Positions 11,949-24,400 of a DNA stretch of 64,000 nt are shown piece after piece. A model generated the notes under the pieces. The model saw only the letters and a program-made list of their open reading frames with translations. It ran no database searches and had not been told where the DNA came from. This DNA comes from Podospora pseudoanserina (Eukaryota; Ascomycota; Sordariomycetes; Sordariales; Podosporaceae): contig NC_085922.1 of the NCBI RefSeq assembly GCF_035222485.1, positions 3,549,001 to 3,613,000 on the forward strand, in the 5' to 3' direction. Made by a program: the position numbers and the translations under genes. Each line of letters opens with the position of its first letter. Within the stretch, counting starts at the first letter, position 1.

Positions 11949-12630
11949 TCACCTGCCATGCCAGACAAAGTTCCCACCCATTCCCTGGAATCCAGCAGCA
12001 GCCATAGCTCCCAGTCCTGCTCCTCCGCCACCCCTTGATCCCTCATTGACCGGCCTCTTGGCCACTGCTCCTTGTGCCCTTACACCCGCAACAATGCGCT
12101 CCATATTCGTCTCTATTACCACGCCGCCCACGATCATCTCGCCCAGTGTAGCATGTAACGTCTCAAAGTTGAAGATCAGGTCCAGCTCACAGACGTTCTC
12201 AAATAATCTATCCAGCGCCTCAACATAGACTTGAATAAGATCGATTAGTGCCAGCGGGGACTCGGTAGATGTTGAAATGACAATGAAGTAGAGTGTAGCG
12301 TAGTGACGGTAGGTTACGAGGGAGGGGACATCATTCTGTTCTGTGGCCGAGGAGGAGGACGAGGAGGTGCCTGAGGCGGCCAGTAAGGGTGGTAAAGGCA
12401 GGAAGTTGCAGGATCCGGGGGCGCGGTTGGAAACCAAGGTGAAGATCTCGGAGATGAGCCGTTGCTGGATGGAGGTTTCCTAAAGCAACAAAAGATGCAG
12501 AGGTTAGTGGGGTTGGCAAGGCCGGTTGGGCTGGAAGAAATAGAGGAGAAAACATAATTACCAGTTGGGTGTAGAACTTTGTTAGGCGAGGCTGGCCTTG
12601 GCCGTTGAAGACTAGGAATGCGTTGATCAT
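11949..12630 (-). CDS. APS3: AP-3 adaptor complex sigma subunit
   Basis: Small subunit of AP-3, which sorts cargo from the Golgi or endosome to the vacuole (known). Exons 12630-12562 and 12479-11949 give 199 aa. The N-terminus MINAFLVFNGQGQPRLTKFY and the core YRHYATLYFIV ... DLIQVYVEALDRLFENVCEL are diagnostic of a sigma-adaptin longin-like fold. The insert with a serine run (about residues 55-70) and the glycine-rich tail are fungal features; the serine run replaces a loop. The gene is convergent with the upstream mitochondrial-protein gene (151 bases apart) and divergent from frataxin. AP-3 rather than AP-1 or AP-2 is supported by the VCELDLIFNFE segment and the longer insertion. Confidence 0.93.
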
Positions 12631-13055
12631 GGCTTGTGTGATTGTGGTGCGGTACGTGGTTTCTTGCGACTGATGCGTTTTGCAATGTTCCTGCGTTGGC
12701 TGGTGGGGGATGACGTGAAGCGTGCCAGCTAGCCAGGGACCTTGATAGCCCAGCGGACCGTGCGCCTGGCTCTCGGTTATCGTACTATTGGCCTGGTCCT
12801 GCCTGCCGTGAGCAGGTTAAAGGAAAATGTGGGGTAGCTGCCTCAGAGCTCCCGACCTGTCAATGTCATGGAACCAAGCTCGAATTGATCCTGGCTCCCA
12901 TCTTCACTTCATTAACTTCAAGCTCACCATCTTCGTTGTTTGCATTGGTGACTGTGCTTATTCTTTGGTATAAGCAGTATCAGCAACTCGCTCTTTGGCG
13001 GTTTGTGTATCTCATCTCTTCCACACAGCAAACACTCACCATACAATCACCTGCA
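12631..13055. promoter_or_regulatory. Divergent promoter between APS3 and frataxin
   Basis: A 425-base divergent region. An in-frame open extension of frataxin runs back to about 12885 but lacks a sensible start and is treated as leader. Confidence 0.4.
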
Positions 13056-13757
13056 ATGGTTCGCTCAGGTCTCGCCAAGCTTGCCCGTGTGGTGGCCAGC
13101 CGTGGCATCCAGACGACTCGTGCCTCGCGCGCCACTCTTCCCAGCCTTTCAGCAGCTCCCACTTTCGTCCCAGCATTGCCACGGGCCTCTGCCCTCTCCG
13201 CCCGCTTCATTTCCAAGAGCTCGGCCACCCACCACCAGGGCATCACCCCGGACAATCAGGATGTCACTCCAAAGGAGGAGACCCCGAAGCCCATCCGGAC
13301 CCCAGCTGAAATCACAGACTCAGAGTACCATGTACTGGCCGATGAGTATATGGACAGGCTCTTGCATCACCTCGAGGACCTAGCCGAGAGGAGAAGTGAG
13401 ATGGATGTTGAGTACTCTGTGCGTTGCTTCCGATCTCTCCCACATGTTACATCCAACACAGCACTAACACGCAATCTCCAGGCTGGTGTCATGACCGTAG
13501 ACTTTGGCCAAGACACCGGCACCTATGTGATCAACAAGCAGCCCCCCAACAAGCAAATCTGGCTCTCGTCTCCCATGTCGGGCCCCAAGCGTTACGATTA
13601 CGTCGTCCTTGGTGAAGGTCAACATGAGAAGCAGGACACCGCGGCCGGAGACTGGGTGTACCTGAGGGACGGCACCACCTTGTCCGAGCTTTTCAAAAAG
13701 GAGATCGGTGTCGATATTAGTATGTCGATCGGTCAATATGGCGAACAGCCCCATTAG
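13056..13757 (+). CDS. YFH1: Frataxin, mitochondrial iron-sulphur assembly factor
   Basis: Frataxin promotes iron-sulphur cluster assembly on Isu/Nfs1 in the mitochondrial matrix (known). Exons 13056-13418 and 13482-13757 give 212 aa. The first 75 residues or so are Arg/Ser/Ala-rich with few acidic residues, a transit peptide. The mature domain starts near [20 protein letters not shown], whose acidic helix is the iron-binding face, and contains the beta-sheet signature [19 protein letters not shown]. The ATG at 13056 is the first that gives a normal presequence. The 63-nt intron (GTGCGT donor, CACTAAC branch, CCAG acceptor) has no in-frame stop, so an unspliced reading would simply insert 21 residues in the middle of the fold. 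Confidence 0.95.
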   Translation: MVRSGLAKLARVVASRGIQTTRASRATLPSLSAAPTFVPALPRASALSARFISKSSATHHQGITPDNQDVTPKEETPKPIRTPAEITDSEYHVLADEYMDRLLHHLEDLAERRSEMDVEYSVRCFRSLPHVTSNTALTRNLQAGVMTVDFGQDTGTYVINKQPPNKQIWLSSPMSGPKRYDYVVLGEGQHEKQDTAAGDWVYLRDGTTLSELFKKEIGVDISMSIGQYGEQPH

Positions 13758-14812
13758 CATCGTTAGTTGGTGTGTGAGCATTTTGACGATTTTATGAATA
13801 GGGGATGACTGCAGGCATGTCAGCGTGTTTTGACTGGCTTTATTCATGTTAGCTACCTCTGGTGTTGTTGGAGCAGCAGTTAGGATCACGAGGTAGTCAA
13901 TGTTTTGTACAATAGTGTATGATATGGCAATTGATGAGGGAAATGCCCAAATCAACAGTTTCGTCCGTAGGGACATTCAGTGCTTTGTTCAAACTCTCAA
14001 GTGCGTCATTGCCAGTTCAGCTTGGTCAAATCATCATTCGTCCTTGCAAACGCCACATGATACTTCTGCGGGTGACTTCGGTGCTATGTGCTGTCAAACT
14101 GATGCCCAAAACCATAAAATGTTTGCTGGCTCGGGAACAAACAGAACACAACAGTCTAGGCTCAACATGAAGGCGTTTTGCAGAGGGGGGACAACTCAAA
14201 TACAAACCCCCACGTTTCATTTCAAAGTCACAGACACACACAATGGAAGCCTCACCCCCACATGCCCCGAACACCTACCCTTAAGCGCGAGAACGCTGTC
14301 CTTCTGGAGCGAGAGGCGAAGACTACACCGTTGTCCACCTCGATCAGCTCGAGCTCCGAGACGGATAGCACAACTTCCTCGGCCACCAGTAGCAACAGCA
14401 GCACAACAGATAGCTCAGCAGGGCCAAGAAAATGAATATTAAGGAGAGAGAGTTGAGTTCTGCGTCAAAAACAGACCAACTAGCCAGATACTTGGAGGCC
14501 AGTATCACGCTCATTGGTATAGTAATTCTGTAGAGTAGCTAACAGGTGAGCTTTCGCAACTCAGCGTCTTTGTAGAACTGCCAATATATCTTCTCAAGTG
14601 CACAAGGGACCCCTTCACAAAGGCATGAACAAAACATCTCAGACAAAACATGGCATATAATTAGCAGGGACCAAATTGAGCCGCCAACTCCGCCCCCCGT
14701 TCTACCTCCCAAGGATATAAAAAGACAAATCCTCCATCTCAGTCCCAAATACCACCCATGTCCATTCCCAAATCCCCTACACTCCCCCCCCTCCCATTAT
14801 TACCTCTCCCCC
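13758..14812. other. Intergenic: frataxin and protease 3' regions
   Basis: Two convergent genes end here. Apart from the doubtful serine-rich frame at 14178-14435 there is nothing I can support as a gene. The stretch 14750-14812 is pyrimidine-rich on the plus strand and is the probable 3' UTR of the protease. Confidence 0.35.
14178..14435 (+). CDS. Possible small serine/threonine-rich protein (doubtful)
   Basis: An open frame of up to 85 codons, with an internal ATG at 14262. The last 35 residues are almost entirely Ser, Thr and Asp/Glu and end in GPRK. No signal peptide, domain or recognisable family. It could be the last exon of a gene I cannot trace, or chance. Kept only because it is the sole candidate between frataxin and the protease. 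Confidence 0.22.
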   Translation: MQRGDNSNTNPHVSFQSHRHTQWKPHPHMPRTPTLKRENAVLLEREAKTTPLSTSISSSSETDSTTSSATSSNSSTTDSSAGPRK

Positions 14813-16107
14813 TTACAACCCCAAATCCTTATCCGCAAACCCTACCTTCCCACCCCCGATATCAAACACAGCATACACTGCCTTCAAAAAGATATCCCCC
14901 AAAATCCCAAACTCCTCACTCATGAAAGGCTGCAAACCCCCCATACACCGCCCCGGCAAATCATCATACGTGGTATAATTCATATACCTCCCAGGAACCC
15001 TCGCCACCCACCCATTCGCAAACCCAATCTCGAAATCCGGCAGCGTGGTATTGCAAGGATAGTGCCACAGCCCCCCAAAAGACCTGTCCGAAGTCGCGTC
15101 GGGCACCGCGTCGTAGTACATGTTCACAATATCCGGAGACAACAACATGAGCGTCGTGCCCGTGTCGGCAATCACCCGCCACTGGGAGATGTACCAATAG
15201 TTATGTCCGACAACATGCAGACCCGTAAAGTTAAACTCCCAAAAGGTCGAATTGGGCAGGAGGGGCGTGTAATTGATCTCCCCAATGTGTCGGTGGTGGT
15301 CGATGTAACCAAACGTGTAGGCTCCTTCGTCTGATTGGTACCGCAAGTCAGCTGTGAAGACCGGTTTGTCGAGGTGACTTTTGAGGGTTGAAAGAACGGT
15401 AGGCTGCTTGGGTCTGACCTGGCTGTGGAGGTCATACGCCAAACCAAAAATGCCGTCAATGTCCTTGTCCGAGGAGAGCGATTGGGAGACGTCCACAGCG
15501 GATTGAACCACCGCGTTGTGAAGAGGGATTCCCCCAATGTCGATGCTGTCGTGATAGACGTGGCCCCAGGCGTAACTACTGTCGCCGTAGGTGATCCTCC
15601 ACTCGCTTCCGTTCAGGAGCTCGGCGGTGGACGACTTTTCCAACTCAAAGATGTCTTCGCGGCGCGTCTTGGTCTTGGTCTCGGAGGAGTAGACCCAGAC
15701 GTCGGCGCTGCCGGTGTCGAGGTCGACGTTGAGGTACTGGAAGGGTGTTCCGAATCCGACTCGGCTGAGGTATTCGCGATCACCCATAATGCTCTCCGCG
15801 TTGACATCGCCCGCTAATCGACACAGGTTAGTCAAGATACCTTCTTCATGAAGGGGGGAGTTTGTTTCAACTTACTTTCTCCTCCTCTGAAACTGTTCGT
15901 CGCATCATCCAGCTCGTCATCCATAGGCACACCCCATTTCTTGAGAGCGCGAGAATACTGCAGACGACCATTGGGAGCATACCCAGGATTTCGGGGCAGG
16001 TCGACAGTAACCGACCTTTTCGTCACCTTCTGGCCGGTCGAGGTAGGAATGGCATGAATGAAAGTCGAAAAAATGCTCATCAAGAGCATAAACAATAAGG
16101 TGGCCAT
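14813..16107 (-). CDS. Secreted pepsin-like aspartic protease (A1 family)
   Basis: Two exons, 16107-15876 and 15813-14813, give 410 aa. The start is the ATG at 16107: MATLLFMLLMSIFSTFIHA is a signal peptide. A propeptide follows. Both catalytic aspartates are visible, in DLDTGSADVWV and VIADTGTTLML, as is the flap tyrosine in ITYGDSSYAWG. The C-terminal EEFGILGDIFLKAVYAVFD block is standard for the family. NxS/T sites suggest glycosylation. No C-terminal GPI signal is seen, so the enzyme is probably secreted as an aspergillopepsin-type acid protease. The splice join (GGE-T-GDVNAES) is supported by a good GTAAGT donor. Confidence 0.92.
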
Positions 16108-18240
16108 CGTATCGATGCCCAAAAGGGAGCGGGAATGGGGATCGAGTGAAAAATAAATGAAGAAAAAGAGAGAGTGACTGGTAAAAGAAAAAGAAAAAGT
16201 CGTGAGGGAGCGAACGAGTCTTGTTTTATTGAAAGGCAGGTGAATAAATAAAAAAAGAGTGGTGCGATGTGGTGCTGTCGGTCATGAGCCGTGCCAGGTT
16301 GACGTTGGTAGACAGGTGTCACGGGTTGAGTGAGGTTGCTCTTCCCCGGCGGCTACCGACAGGGCGTACCTACCTAAGGTAAGGAAATAAAGAATCTGGG
16401 ATGCGTGGAAACGGTCGAAAGATGCAAGCAAGCGGAGCGTGGAAATAACTGAGATCCCTGGCCATGTGTCACAGGAGGAAGGCACCACTGAAGGTGAGGG
16501 GACCATCCACCGCTCAACAATGCTTATTTTGGAGCAACATAATGGGATCAAAAAAGAACCTCCACTGCCTCATGTGGGGTCGGTCAGCGTCGTCATGTTG
16601 CTTATTGTGTTCCTGTAACCATTCTCTCTTTCTCGCAAACGCTCCCCCTTACCAATCACACCCTCTCCCTCGCGCCTTTGGATCCCCCTCCGACCTTGAG
16701 CCGCCTTGTAAACACTCGAGCAATCTTCTCCTCCGAGGTCTCTCTGCCCATCCAAGGTCATCCCATTCCCCATCAACCCCTTTATTTCCCTCTGTCTCAG
16801 TCCCCCTTCGTCCTTCGAAACCAAAAATTTATAACCAATTCTCCCCGTGTCACCCTCAGGTCGTCCCCCCTCTGTGTCAAACCTCACCTCCATCCCCATT
16901 CAGGACCCTTCCACAAAAACCAGCCATCCACATTATTTCCACGACTCACCTTCACTACACGTTGCCAACACGCCCCCATCCCCCCCACCGACCGCTTACC
17001 CGCATGTACATTACATTACCTACCTCTCCCCATCTCACAGAAAAGACCTCAGCAGCAAGACGTGTCCATCCGCTGTCGTGCCCACCGCTCGTTTCCACCG
17101 CAAGCCTATCTGTACACTACAAACCTCGCCCGGGATACCTTAACTTCCTCAATCCAAACTCCTGGATACTTGCAGAACCCATCACACGAAGCACAAAAAG
17201 AAAAGAACGGAGAATCCCGACCACCTAAAACCCAGATGACTGGATACTCGCAGTCCATTGCCCATCTGGCACTGGAAACACAGACCACACACACACATAG
17301 CAAGACTCACAAATGACCTGCACTCAGCCCAAAAAGGAGAGACTCGGGTGTCACCCATGTGGATATAGCTGAACATCCTGAGAGTTGTGCACAACACCGG
17401 AAAAATGCATGATTTTTTCAGTTATTCGTTGTGGTAGTTTAGTTTCCAGTAAGTAGTGCAAAGACAACTTTCCATGATGCCGACATGCTTGCTGCTGCAA
17501 TTCGAGATATGCGTCTATGTACAATATGTCCTCTCTCTTCCCCTATCCTGACCTCAACACTCTCTCCTCTTTTCCCCCGTCCCTCCCATCGTCTGCCCAC
17601 CCTCCCGAACCAGATATATCACCATGTATACTTATCTGATCCATATTCACTTGCACACCGTCTTCATCGCCCCTTATAGTTTCGTCCCTCATGTCATTAT
17701 TCTGCAGTCAAATCGATACCCAGAGGTTGTGTAAAAACCCAAGTTCATCCAAACACAAAACAAAAGAATGTTATTGCGAAGAGAATGCCCCAAAAAAGAA
17801 CAAGAGGAGAAGAGCTACCAAGGGAGAATAAACAAAAGTGCAGTCAAGAGAAGTCGGCGGGCAGATGGAGGTTTGGACGGCGGGGAAACGAGGAAACAAG
17901 GCGAGCTTGGCGTGCATACGCTTTCTCCACATGGGCGCGTGGAGTAAAGCGTCAGGGCTGCAGCTGCTCGTGTGCTAAGGTCGAGGATGAAGCAAGTCAA
18001 AATGCCGGCGAGAAACTGGTGAAAATAGGGGTATTATTAGAAATGTGGCTGGGCAGCGTACGTGGCGTGGTATGGCGTCGCGGCCAGTAAGAGGGTATTA
18101 TGCGTGGTGGAAAAATGTCATCATCGATGATATATGTGTGGCTGTATGGTGTGTATGATATGGTCGTCGCGTAAAAAAATGATGATGGCCGTGATGCTCG
18201 CATGAGGTGGAAAACAAGAAACGCAAGGGGGAGAGACAAT
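16108..18240. other. Gene-free 2.1-kb region
   Basis: The stretch 16620-17060 is strongly pyrimidine-rich on the plus strand and opens several overlapping frames (up to about 250 codons), all Pro/Ser/His-rich with no recognisable content; they look like a by-product of composition. A short CA run lies near 17284-17297. It probably holds the protease promoter on the left and the 3' region of the coiled-coil gene on the right. Confidence 0.4.
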
Positions 18241-19123
18241 CTAGGAATCCTGTCGTCTTTCACGGTCACCGTCTGAAAGGCCGGGAACAATAACATAGTC
18301 AGCAAATGTTGTACTCGAGGACATGGACGACGCGGTCAAGGATTTGATCGAGTCGGCATCCCCTCCGACTGGCGCAGGGACATGAGGATGAGGCATGGAA
18401 CCTCGCGCAGGTGCCGCAGAGGGGTACCCGTGCAGGTGCGTTTGCGATTGTGCGTGCGCATAGCCTGGTGCTGCCGCGTCTCCAGTCGATCGGGGATGGT
18501 GGTGATGAGGACGGAGGACGAGATGGCGATATTCACCTTCGCTTTCCACAGGTGTGGGCGGGAGAGCTCCCGGAACGGCCTGCTGGCCTTGCCGCGCTGT
18601 TCCTGGGCGGCTGCCGCCGCCATACTTGTGTTGGTCTTTCTCGGCCGCCGAGGCTGCTGTCCTCGAGCTGTCGCCAGCACCCGTCTGTGGCTTGCCTCCC
18701 TTCAACCGCTCTTCCATCTCACGAATGCGCCGCTCGAGGGCCTCGAGCTCCGAAGTCTGACTGTCAATCTCCTTCTTCCTAAAGGTGGGTGCCGTCTGTC
18801 AGTGTCCAGAACTTCGGTATCGTGAGGGGTTGAGGTGCTTGCTGCATTGCGCGCGCAACGCCCAAGCTCCTGGTGGGGTTCAGGGAGAGCTGCCTGCGAC
18901 TGACCGTTTATCAACTTGCTCGTCGAGGTCTGCAACACTGTTGTCGATGCGGAAAATATTCATGAGCTCTTCCGAAAACACTTTGGCAATAGTCCTGCAT
19001 AATTTGGCAACAGCTGTCAGTTTTGGACCCTTCGATCGGCGGGCATTAGGGAGAAACGCACGATTGCGGGCGGCGGCCATTGGGCTTCCAGTCGCGGTCG
19101 AGCTCTTCGTCAGTGGGAGACAT
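18241..19123 (-). CDS. Coiled-coil protein of unknown function with disordered tail
   Basis: Three exons, 19123-19062, 18994-18905 and 18778-18241, join in phase to 229 aa. The N-terminal part (MSPTDEELDRDWKPNGRR) leads into a helical region with the heptad-rich stretch from about residue 25 to 85 (VADLDEQVDKRKKEID, ELEALERRIREMEERL). The rest is disordered, rich in Gly, Pro, His and Ser, and ends DYVIVPGLSDGDRERRQDS. The layout (short acidic start with a WKP motif, then a coiled coil) resembles uncharacterised proteins I associate with fungal genomes, but I cannot name it. Branch sites (ACTGAC) and phase support all three joins. Confidence 0.75.
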
Positions 19124-21450
19124 TTTGGCGACAGTTGTGAGGGATAAAACGGTGCGACGGTTGGAGAAAAGCCGTTGGGAACGGGGAGACAAGATGGCCG
19201 AGGTCGAAGAACGATGAGGTGCTGGGTCGGGATCGAGTTGAGTCGAATGTCGAGTCGAGCGAGGTTGCCAGTTTCAAGGCAAGTCCCGTTCATAATTAAA
19301 GGGTCCCAGCTGGCTGGCAAGCGGCAGGGGGGTTTAGTGGCCTTGTGCTGTGCACTGCGACCCAAGTGTGTCACCAGCCCAAGAGCCTAATTTGGGATGG
19401 TCGCGCCGATAGCCAGGGGTTTAGTGCAATGAGTGTCTGGAGATCCAAAGCATGTCGGAATAAAGAAGAGGTGATATCGGAAACGTGATGGGTGTCGTCT
19501 CCCCGTCATTGACCTTCGTTGCTATCTAGATCCGTCCAGATGACGAGGTGTTGCTGTCCCTCCTGACTCAACACCTCACTGAGGAACCGACAGGCTGCCT
19601 TGATCTTGATGGAAACTGGCACGGCAATTCATATCCGGCGAGTGTCTCCGCGATGCGCTCATTCCGAGCGGTTTTTCTCTTCCTTAATAAAACAACGCTG
19701 CGCCAAGAGGCGTCTGTAATGTGTCTCTCGACGAGTGGGCGGCAAATGTTTGTGGGATCGCTGAGATTTGGATCATCTCCACGAAGCCCCACTGTGAGAT
19801 TAGCATAACTTTGAGACAGCGATTTGTGCTCATGGGCGCATGAATTTTTCATTTCTTCAACATCTGATTCAGCATATATACTTTGTATTCACAGGATCAT
19901 CCTTTTTGGCCACAAGGAGAGAACGTCACGGGTCGGCCGAGGTTGAGCTGCTGGGCGCTGCATTAGGCAATTATGGGAACGAGATACGATTTGTTTGATA
20001 CCAAGGCGAGGGCACTAACAATTACTGCGAGGTCTCTAACAACTGGTTCGGCGCATGACCTGTCCACAGTCATCATTCCATTCCAAATGACCAGCTAGGT
20101 TGATTCAGAAATATGAGAATTCAGTGACTCAGTATGAACTTGTAGCTCCTTCTACACAGAATCTCACGAGGTTTATTTGCGTGGACTACACTATGAACCC
20201 TTCTATCACGTACATCTCAGCACCCTCATGCCAAGATTTCAGGGGTGGAAGTATCTCTGATAGCTTGAAAGCACAGACCAGCATTCGACTTGATGCGATC
20301 ATGACCACAACCGCTTCAAAAATTGCTTAGAAACTCTTGTGGAGGGCAGGAGGCCCAGTGTTCCAGTCCGTAGTCGGAAATGTACTTCGCCTTGAAGTGT
20401 GTCTTTGTAGCCTTGAGGTGCTTTATGTTCGTGGGGGTAAAGAACTTGGTCACTGGCAGTGGGCAATGTAGTCAATTTGACATTGTTTGATGGGCTCTAC
20501 CGCCTGGTGTGTCTAAACTTGAACATCTTTCCTGACTGCATGGGCTCATGGCTGAAGTTGGTCTACCATTTCCTTGTTTGACAGCCCGAAAAGGACAGTA
20601 GCTCCGGGCAAATTGATGGGGAAAAAGTCCAACTGTGGGTGGGAACCAGGAAGTGTTGCAATGACGTTCTGATCTTATCTTATCAGGAGAGCAAGGATCA
20701 AGGCTATCTCAAGTACATAATTCAATGTCGAGTGAATAGCGCTGACTTCAGGATAGATGAGCCAAAAATGCAGCTATGGTACAGAAGTACGGAACCTGTT
20801 TAAAAACTTTCCACTACACATCTGACGCCTAAAACTCTTCTTCAGCCACAAACTTGGGATGGGTGTATCTTCAAGGTTAGGGTTACATACCGGCTTTTGA
20901 GTTTTATCAGTGCACTTATTCACCCACGTGACAGCCTGAGCCCGGCCTTGGACTTCCCGTCTGGCGCGGCGAGTTCTGAATTGGATTCCCCTCAGCGCGC
21001 CTCAAGTCTTTTGATTGCACCACCAATACACGGCATCACAGCGCTCGACCGCATCAAGAATCAAGACGATCCACGACACCAACCGCCAACTCACGTGATT
21101 GTCCTGTCGCAACCGGAAAAATCATCTTCAGCGACACAACCACGATAACACCACCAGCCAAGACCCGCAGACAAGAACCTCGACGGCTGCACGCTTCCCC
21201 AATCAATTTGGCCATTTAACCCACATAATCGCTATTTTCGATACCAGGAGCCTTGAGCTCAGGCTGCCGGTGAGTCTAGATGGTCTTGGCGCACCCACGC
21301 GTATGGTGACGCGCGATGGAAGCTTCTACAGAGCAGATCAGAGCATTGCATCGCTGACCTTGTCCGTAACCACAGATCGTGGCGCCTGTACATCTTCTCC
21401 CCCAGAGGCGTGACAACTCCTTGGGCCCCCCACCGGGTGGAGTCTGGGGC
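19124..21450. other. Gene-free 2.3-kb region and leader of the bromodomain gene
   Basis: No coding frame with recognisable content. The last part (about 21100-21450) is the probable 5' UTR of the bromodomain gene. It contains a GTGAGT donor near 21271 and an AACCACAG acceptor at 21375, so a 5'-UTR intron is likely. An upstream ATG at 21303 would lie within that intron. Confidence 0.4.
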
Positions 21451-24400
21451 ATGAATACTCCGGCGAACCCGACGACATTCCCAGTATCGTCCTTCACATC
21501 GCTCGAGCTCGTGTTCCTCTTCCGAGGTGTCAACAAGTTTGGCATCGACCCCGCTGCCTTTCCACAGATCTCCAATGTTCTGCGGGACAACAGCGGGCTC
21601 AAGAGGCAGCCGACCTTCGATGCCCAAAGGTTGAGCCCCGAGGCTCTGCAGAAGGTCTTTCTGTATCTTGTTGGTCAAGAGATCCGGGCCGATCATGTCG
21701 GCAGCATGCCTGGGCCAGATGGCCCTCTCTCTCCTGCCTCCAAGAAGAGAAGGCTTGATACTCTTCCGCTACCGAGCTGGAAGGATGTTCACCAGCACAT
21801 CGATAAGGTGCAGCAAGCCTACGACAAGGTGTTCGACTCCTACATCGAGAGCGCTGTTCAAGAGATCGATCATCTGGAGGAAGCATACAGAAAGACAGAG
21901 GCAGAGCTAGAGCAGCTCCAACTGGCCGAATCACAAGCTAGCGAGGAGGCCAAACAGCAAAAGGAAGAGGTCATCGAGGATAAAGGGGTACAAGTGAATG
22001 GAGTTGGTGATATCAAACCGAAGCCAGGCCCGGCGGTCGTCAATGGCATCCATCCGTCTCCAAAGGCCTCGCCCAAACCATCACCACAGCTACCGCAGTC
22101 TCAGTTACCGCAGTCTCAGCTACCACACCAGGCGCAATCCCAGCCCCGGCAACACCTTCAACAACATCCCCAGCAACAGCACCAACAACAGAATTTGCAG
22201 CAGTCTATGCAACAGCCTTTACAGCGGCCACAGCAGCTGACGCCACAGCCCCATGTGCCTCAAGTGTCTCAGCTATCGCAACCGCCGCAACCCCCTCAAC
22301 CACCGCAGTTACCCCAGCTGCAACAGCTGCAGCTACCACTGCAATCACCACAGACATTGCATCAAGCACAGCCACCACAGCATGGACATGTACCACAGCA
22401 AACACATGTGCAGCAAGGGCAGCTGCCACAGCAAGCACAGCAAGGTCTCCAACAAGGGCAACGGCTACCGGGACAGGGACAGCCCCCACAGCAGCTGCAT
22501 CAAGGACAGTCAGCTCAACATATGGTTCAAGGACAACCGCCACAGCCAGTCCAGCCATTGCAGCAACCAAACCCATTGCCACACGTCCAGCAGTCACAGC
22601 AATCGCAGCAACCACAACCACCATTGCGGCCACTGCAGCCTCTGCTCCCACATCTTGCACCCCGTCAGGATGTCAGAAACGGACTTGGCTCTCCACATTC
22701 CCAGCATGCTTCTCTCGATAAAGCAGGTCCGGCCCCTCGTCCTCCCACCTTGAATCACCCGCCCACCACTCGTTCACCACAGCTTGGCCATCCCGACGTC
22801 TCAAGGGGCCCTTCTGCCCGACCTTCAGAGCCGCCAAAGTCGCTCGGTGGATCGCCGCAAGTTCTCCAAGCACCACAAGGGGTGCCCTCTTTCCAACCAT
22901 TGTCCCAGTCGCCTGCTCCAACTCCTGCCGCAGACGGCCTGCAGAGGCCAGATGGCGTTGCGAGAGCACATCAGTCTCCGGGCCCTCTGCCAACGAGCCC
23001 GCATATGCCGCCGTCGCAGTCACAGTTGAAATGGGAGCCGCCATATCAACCCTCTTCTGGCGCTCGGCCCCCGATGAACTCGCCATTACAACACGGTCCT
23101 AATGTGTTTTCTCCCCCTCCACATATGGTGGCTTCCCAACGGCCACCACCGATCTCGTCTCCTTTGCAAGGGCAAGCAAACAGGCCGTTGCCACAGCAGG
23201 TTTTGCACCCCCCTCATACTCATACGACGGGTCAATTTGTGCCTCTTCAACCAACACCTGTTCGGCCCGCTATAGACGCAGCAAACAGGCAGCCACCGCC
23301 GGTTTCGAGCCCAGGGCCGAACAACACGGTGCAGTCCCCTTTCCATCCTGGGCCATACCACAACTATCCCGTTCCGTCGTCCCCTCACCCAACTCAACCT
23401 CAGCAGCATGGTCCTAAAGCCCCTCAACATGGCGCTGTCACACATCCTCCTTCAGTACGGAGCCCGGCCGTTGCTTCGCCCGCCTCTGCATCAGGGATTC
23501 ATCTGCCACGACCTAATCAAGGACTGGCGGCTCCTTCTCAACAACGACCACAATCGCTGCCTCACTTGCAAGCGCCTTCGCCATATCCCCAAGCTACTCA
23601 TCCTCCTACTGTATCCTCACCAGCTGGCCCCCAAAATGGAGGATACAGTTCCCCATATCACCCTCCCCGGCCTGCTCCAGTGGAACGTATCCATCCACGT
23701 GCGCCTGCGACAACGACGCCTGTTCCACCCGCTAGATTCGGGCCTGCGCCGTCTGCCCCCCAGACGCCGGCTGTTATGCAACAGCAGCCCTTCGTCATCT
23801 CGGCTAGGATGACAAAGTGGAAGACGGAATCCACTCCTTCGACGCCGAAGGGTGGACTTGAATTTCAGTTTGGGTGGGATGAGAAGCCTAGTCCACAGAC
23901 TGAACCAATCAGTCCCGTTCTGGAACCGGCGCCCTTGCCATCAGCCGCCCCCCACGAGTCACCAAAGAAAGCACCAGAGCAATCGCAAGCTAAACAGACC
24001 CCGAGTTCCTCAGGTATGCCCGGTAGATCAAGGGTGCCTCAGTCAACCAGGGATGCAACCTCTCCCTCTCCAGTGGCGTTCGGGTTAAGGAATACATCTG
24101 TCAAGGCTACCGAAGAGGTGGTTCTACCCATAAATGAGCCGGATGCACCCAAGATCAAGGATGAGGCCATGACACCACGCCCAACCACCGAGACTGGCGA
24201 CACCGCAGCAGATGAGAGTATCTCCAACAGACCGAATCCGGCACGCTCAACTAAGCGGAAACGAGACGAGTCTACGCCAGCCTCGGTGCAATCTCCAAGG
24301 GGACGACAGCTGACAGATGCATCGCGTGATGATTCGATGCCGCCTAATATGCCCAATGTCGTTCTCTGGACCCGCTCCTTCCACAAGGTCAGCGGCTCTG

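Noticed and set aside
12885-13055. In-frame N-terminal extension of frataxin
   Set aside because: It would put a hydrophobic stretch ahead of a perfectly good transit peptide; ATG 13056 is sufficient.
16464-17316. Three long overlapping plus-strand frames
   Set aside because: All are Pro/Ser/His-rich, in a pyrimidine-rich stretch where stops are rare. No signal peptide, domain or coherent splice pattern.
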